A DNA stretch of 64,000 bases from CAWDDG01 sp963801065 (lineage in GTDB: Bacteria > Actinomycetota > Actinomycetes > Jiangellales > Jiangellaceae). The notes under the pieces were generated by a model. It saw nothing but the letters and a program-made list of their open reading frames with translations, was not told where the DNA came from and did not search any database. Positions 62,096-64,000 of this stretch are shown piece after piece. A program made the position numbers and the translations under genes. Each line of letters opens with the position of its first letter. Within the stretch, counting starts at the first letter, position 1. The stretch is from assembly GCA_963801065.1 (NCBI GenBank), contig CAWDDG010000003.1, positions 496,001 through 560,000 of the forward strand, in the 5' to 3' direction.

Positions 62096-62986
62096 ATGAA
62101 GACCCTCACGACCGACGGCCTCGCTGCCGCCGAGCGCTACCTCCAGCTCAACGCCAGGCTCATCGACCGGCTGCGGTTCGAGTTCCTCTTCCGTGACGGC
62201 TCGGCGACCTCCGTACAAGCGGCGCTGACTGCGTACCAGAACGACGACGGTGGTTTCGGCAACGCGCTCGAGCCCGACCTTCGCGGCGCCGCCAGCCAAC
62301 CCCAGCCCGTCGAGGTCGCGTTCCGCCTTCTCGACGAGACGACCACGGCGGACCAGCCGTTCGAGGGTCCGTACACCAGGGCCGCCTGCGACTTCCTCGC
62401 CCGGGTCAGTGCCGCGGACGGCGGCGTGCCGTTCGTCCTGCCCACGGTCCGGGAGACACCCGCGGCCCCGTGGTGGCAGGCAGCGGACGATCCGCCCGGC
62501 GATCTCAACCCCACGGCGCCGCTCGTTGGGATCCTGCACAAGCACAAGGTCTCCCACCCCTTCGTCGAGCAGGCGACACGCTTCTGCTGGGAACGCGTCG
62601 ACGCTCTGGCCGAGACCAACCCGTACGAGGCCCGGGCCGTCCTGACCTTCCTCGACCACGTGCCCGACCGCACTCGCGCGGAGGCGGCATTCGCGCGGAT
62701 CACGGGGCTGATCACCCCTCACGTCGCGATGGATCCGCGAGCGCCCGGCGAGGTGCACGGCCCGCTCGACCTCGCTCCGCACCCGGAAGGGCTCGGCCGG
62801 CGCATGTTCGCCGACGACGTGATCGACACTCACCTCGACGCGCTCGTCGGAGCACAGGCAGAGGACGGGTCATGGGCATTCAACTGGTCCGCGTGGACAC
62901 CGGTCGTCCGGCACGAGTGGGGCGGCTTCGTCACCGTGGATCGGCTCAAGACCCTGCGCGATTACGGACGCATCGAGATCGTCTAG
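62096..62986 (+). CDS. Terpene-cyclase-like (squalene-hopene type) alpha-barrel protein, non-catalytic
   Basis: A 296-residue protein with repeated alpha-helical units and QW-like motifs: QNDDGGFGNALEPDLR and EDGSWAFNWSAW. It lacks the DxDD catalytic motif of squalene-hopene cyclases, and is half their length. Similar short proteins are common and unstudied in actinobacteria. ATG 62096 begins 11 bases after the hydrolase stop, so the two are co-transcribed. Confidence 0.8.
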   Translation: MKTLTTDGLAAAERYLQLNARLIDRLRFEFLFRDGSATSVQAALTAYQNDDGGFGNALEPDLRGAASQPQPVEVAFRLLDETTTADQPFEGPYTRAACDFLARVSAADGGVPFVLPTVRETPAAPWWQAADDPPGDLNPTAPLVGILHKHKVSHPFVEQATRFCWERVDALAETNPYEARAVLTFLDHVPDRTRAEAAFARITGLITPHVAMDPRAPGEVHGPLDLAPHPEGLGRRMFADDVIDTHLDALVGAQAEDGSWAFNWSAWTPVVRHEWGGFVTVDRLKTLRDYGRIEIV

Positions 62987-63041
62987 CGATCGAGTGCGAA
63001 TGGAATGCTCTGGCCAGCCCTCGACCAGGGGACCAACTCGC

Positions 63042-63384
63042 CTACGCGGCCAGGCTCGACGGCGGGACACCGGCCAGGCTCCGGAACTCCCGGGTGAGGT
63101 GAGCCTGGTCGGCGTACCCGGTCCGATGCGCAGCGAGCGCCAGCGGTGCGCCGTCGCCGATCAACTGGAGCGCGTGCTGGAAGCGCAGGATGCGCTGCAG
63201 CACCTTGGGGCCGTACCCGAAGGCGTGGAAGGGGCACCGTGTCCGGACCTGCGACATGGGCGGACTGCTCGCTCGCCGACCAGATGAGATCGATACAGCC
63301 GTCGGGGACGACACGCTTCGTTCGCGAGGGCCCGTCGTGCCGGTAACCGCGAGTTCGACAGGAACGTTTCGTCATCGGGCTCAC
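63042..63384 (-). pseudogene. AraC-family regulator with internal deletion and frameshift
   Basis: The 5' part encodes KRVVPDGCIDLIWSASEQSA and VAGPDT, the N-terminal ligand domain start of AraC regulators with a DUF6597-like domain. It then changes frame at about 63228-63245 directly into FGYGPKVLQRILRFQHAL and GYADQAHLTREFRSLAGVPP, the C-terminal HTH. Roughly 100 codons in between are missing. One helix-turn-helix survives, but there is no open frame that joins the parts. Confidence 0.75.
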
Positions 63385-63480
63385 ATCGGCCCAGGTCGTG
63401 CCGGGTCACGTGCGCATCGTTCCTGTCGATACCGCGACTGCGGTCGGCTTGCGGCCCGCCCGTGGCAACATCGCGGTCGG

Positions 63481-63990
63481 TCAGCCCCAGCCGTGACCGC
63501 GACCCTCGTGCTCGTCGAAGACCAGCCAGGTCCGGGTGCCCCGGACGCCAGGAACGTCCTGGATCCGTTCCAGGACGACGTGGCGCAGGGCGGCGTTGTT
63601 CGGCGCCCGGACCAGGGCGAGGACATCGAAGTCGCCCCCGACGAGTGCGAAGTGCTCCACGTATGGCAACGCACCCAGCGCCGCGGCCACCTCGCGCCAG
63701 GTGTTCTGCTGGATCGTGAGCAGGACGTACGCGCTGGTGCCGAGCCCGGCCCGCTCCGGGTCGACCTGTGCCGCGAAGCCGGTGATCACGCCGTCCTCCA
63801 TCAGCCGGTCGACCCGGGCATAGGCGTTGGCCCGCGAGACGTGGACCCGTTCGGCCAACGTCCGGATCGAGATCCGGCCGTCCCGGTACAGCTCGGCGAG
63901 GATCCGGCGATCGACCTCGTCCAGCGATCGAGCCGATCGTCCGGTACGCCAAGGATGAGTCGGCTCGGGCGGAGACGTCTGGTCGTCCAT
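63481..63990 (-). CDS. Lrp/AsnC-family regulator
   Basis: A 169-residue regulator: winged helix (LDEVDRRILAELYRDGRISI; RTLAERVHVSRANAYARVDR) and RAM domain (AYVLLTIQQNTWREVAAALG; VEHFALVGGDFDVLALVRAP). AGGAAGG lies three bases before ATG 63990. Homologues of this type (BkdR) often diverge from branched-chain keto acid dehydrogenase genes. The region beyond the window edge would show whether that holds here. Confidence 0.9.
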   Translation of the reverse strand: MDDQTSPPEPTHPWRTGRSARSLDEVDRRILAELYRDGRISIRTLAERVHVSRANAYARVDRLMEDGVITGFAAQVDPERAGLGTSAYVLLTIQQNTWREVAAALGALPYVEHFALVGGDFDVLALVRAPNNAALRHVVLERIQDVPGVRGTRTWLVFDEHEGRGHGWG

Positions 63991-64000
63991 GAGCCTTCCT

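Overview
The window is chromosomal DNA of a high-GC actinobacterium. The evidence is the GC-rich coding with frequent GTG starts and four-base ATGA/GTGA gene overlaps, a BldG-type STAS regulator, the actinobacterial 'helicase/secretion neighbourhood' Tad locus, MarP, Holin-X, DUF5709 and a probable F420-dependent oxidoreductase. Gene order follows, in blocks, the Mycobacterium tuberculosis Rv3624c-Rv3678c interval (hpt-tilS-Rv3626c-dacB-ppa; ricT/holB/topA; DECH helicase-tad-HAD-Rv3662c; Holin-X-ephE-marP-nudix-nth-crp-MBL-ridA). The hppA-anti-sigma-bldG-helicase order is that of the Streptomyces bldG locus. I cannot name the genus; a non-mycobacterial, possibly Jiangella- or Nocardioides-like lineage is only a guess. 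No phage, plasmid, CRISPR array or intact insertion sequence is visible.

Layout. 1-6106: a partial lipoprotein, then the purine salvage/tRNA lysidine/cell-wall block, with ppa divergent from dacB. 6107-16650: an accessory stretch with an NlpC/P60 endopeptidase, a wrecked sortase, a ZIP transporter, DUF2254, a hydrolase, PEBP, an F420-type enzyme, a scar made of SDR and MarR gene ends, an aminotransferase-like protein without its PLP lysine, DUF5709, DUF309, an HNH remnant and tRNA-Thr(CGU). 16701-30961: an L,D-transpeptidase and a secreted peptidase, then ricT, holB, tmk and topA, with GNAT and acetyl-CoA synthetase genes placed between ricT and holB; then an ArsR/MFS pair with a palindromic operator, and an M28 lipoprotein peptidase. 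31066-36785: proton pyrophosphatase, anti-sigma factor and BldG, divergent from a DECH helicase.

36808-46091: an EamA exporter, then the complete tad pilus/secretion operon reading leftward (CpaE-like, TadA, TadB, TadC, DUF4244 pilin, TadE and a terminal TadE-like protein fused to an M23 endopeptidase). A HAD hydrolase and a membrane protein diverge from it. 46309-54257: a Fic-like protein, a PfpI protein, glpK-glpD, and a cation-related group (CBS protein, ArsB/NhaD-type permease, NhaA). 54337-63990: Holin-X, epoxide hydrolase, MarP, CoA-type nudix, endonuclease III, Crp, MBL hydrolase, nudix, RidA, DUF4177, two conserved enzymes, an AraC remnant and an Lrp regulator.

Two themes stand out. 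First, cell-envelope remodelling recurs: DacB, NlpC/P60, L,D-transpeptidase, M23-TadE, and MarP, which in mycobacteria acts on peptidoglycan hydrolases. Second, several genes carry lesions. glpD, the ArsB/NhaD permease and the Fic-like gene have single-base indels in otherwise well-conserved sequence, which suggests assembly error or very recent mutation. The sortase, AraC, SDR/MarR and HNH pieces look like genuine decay.
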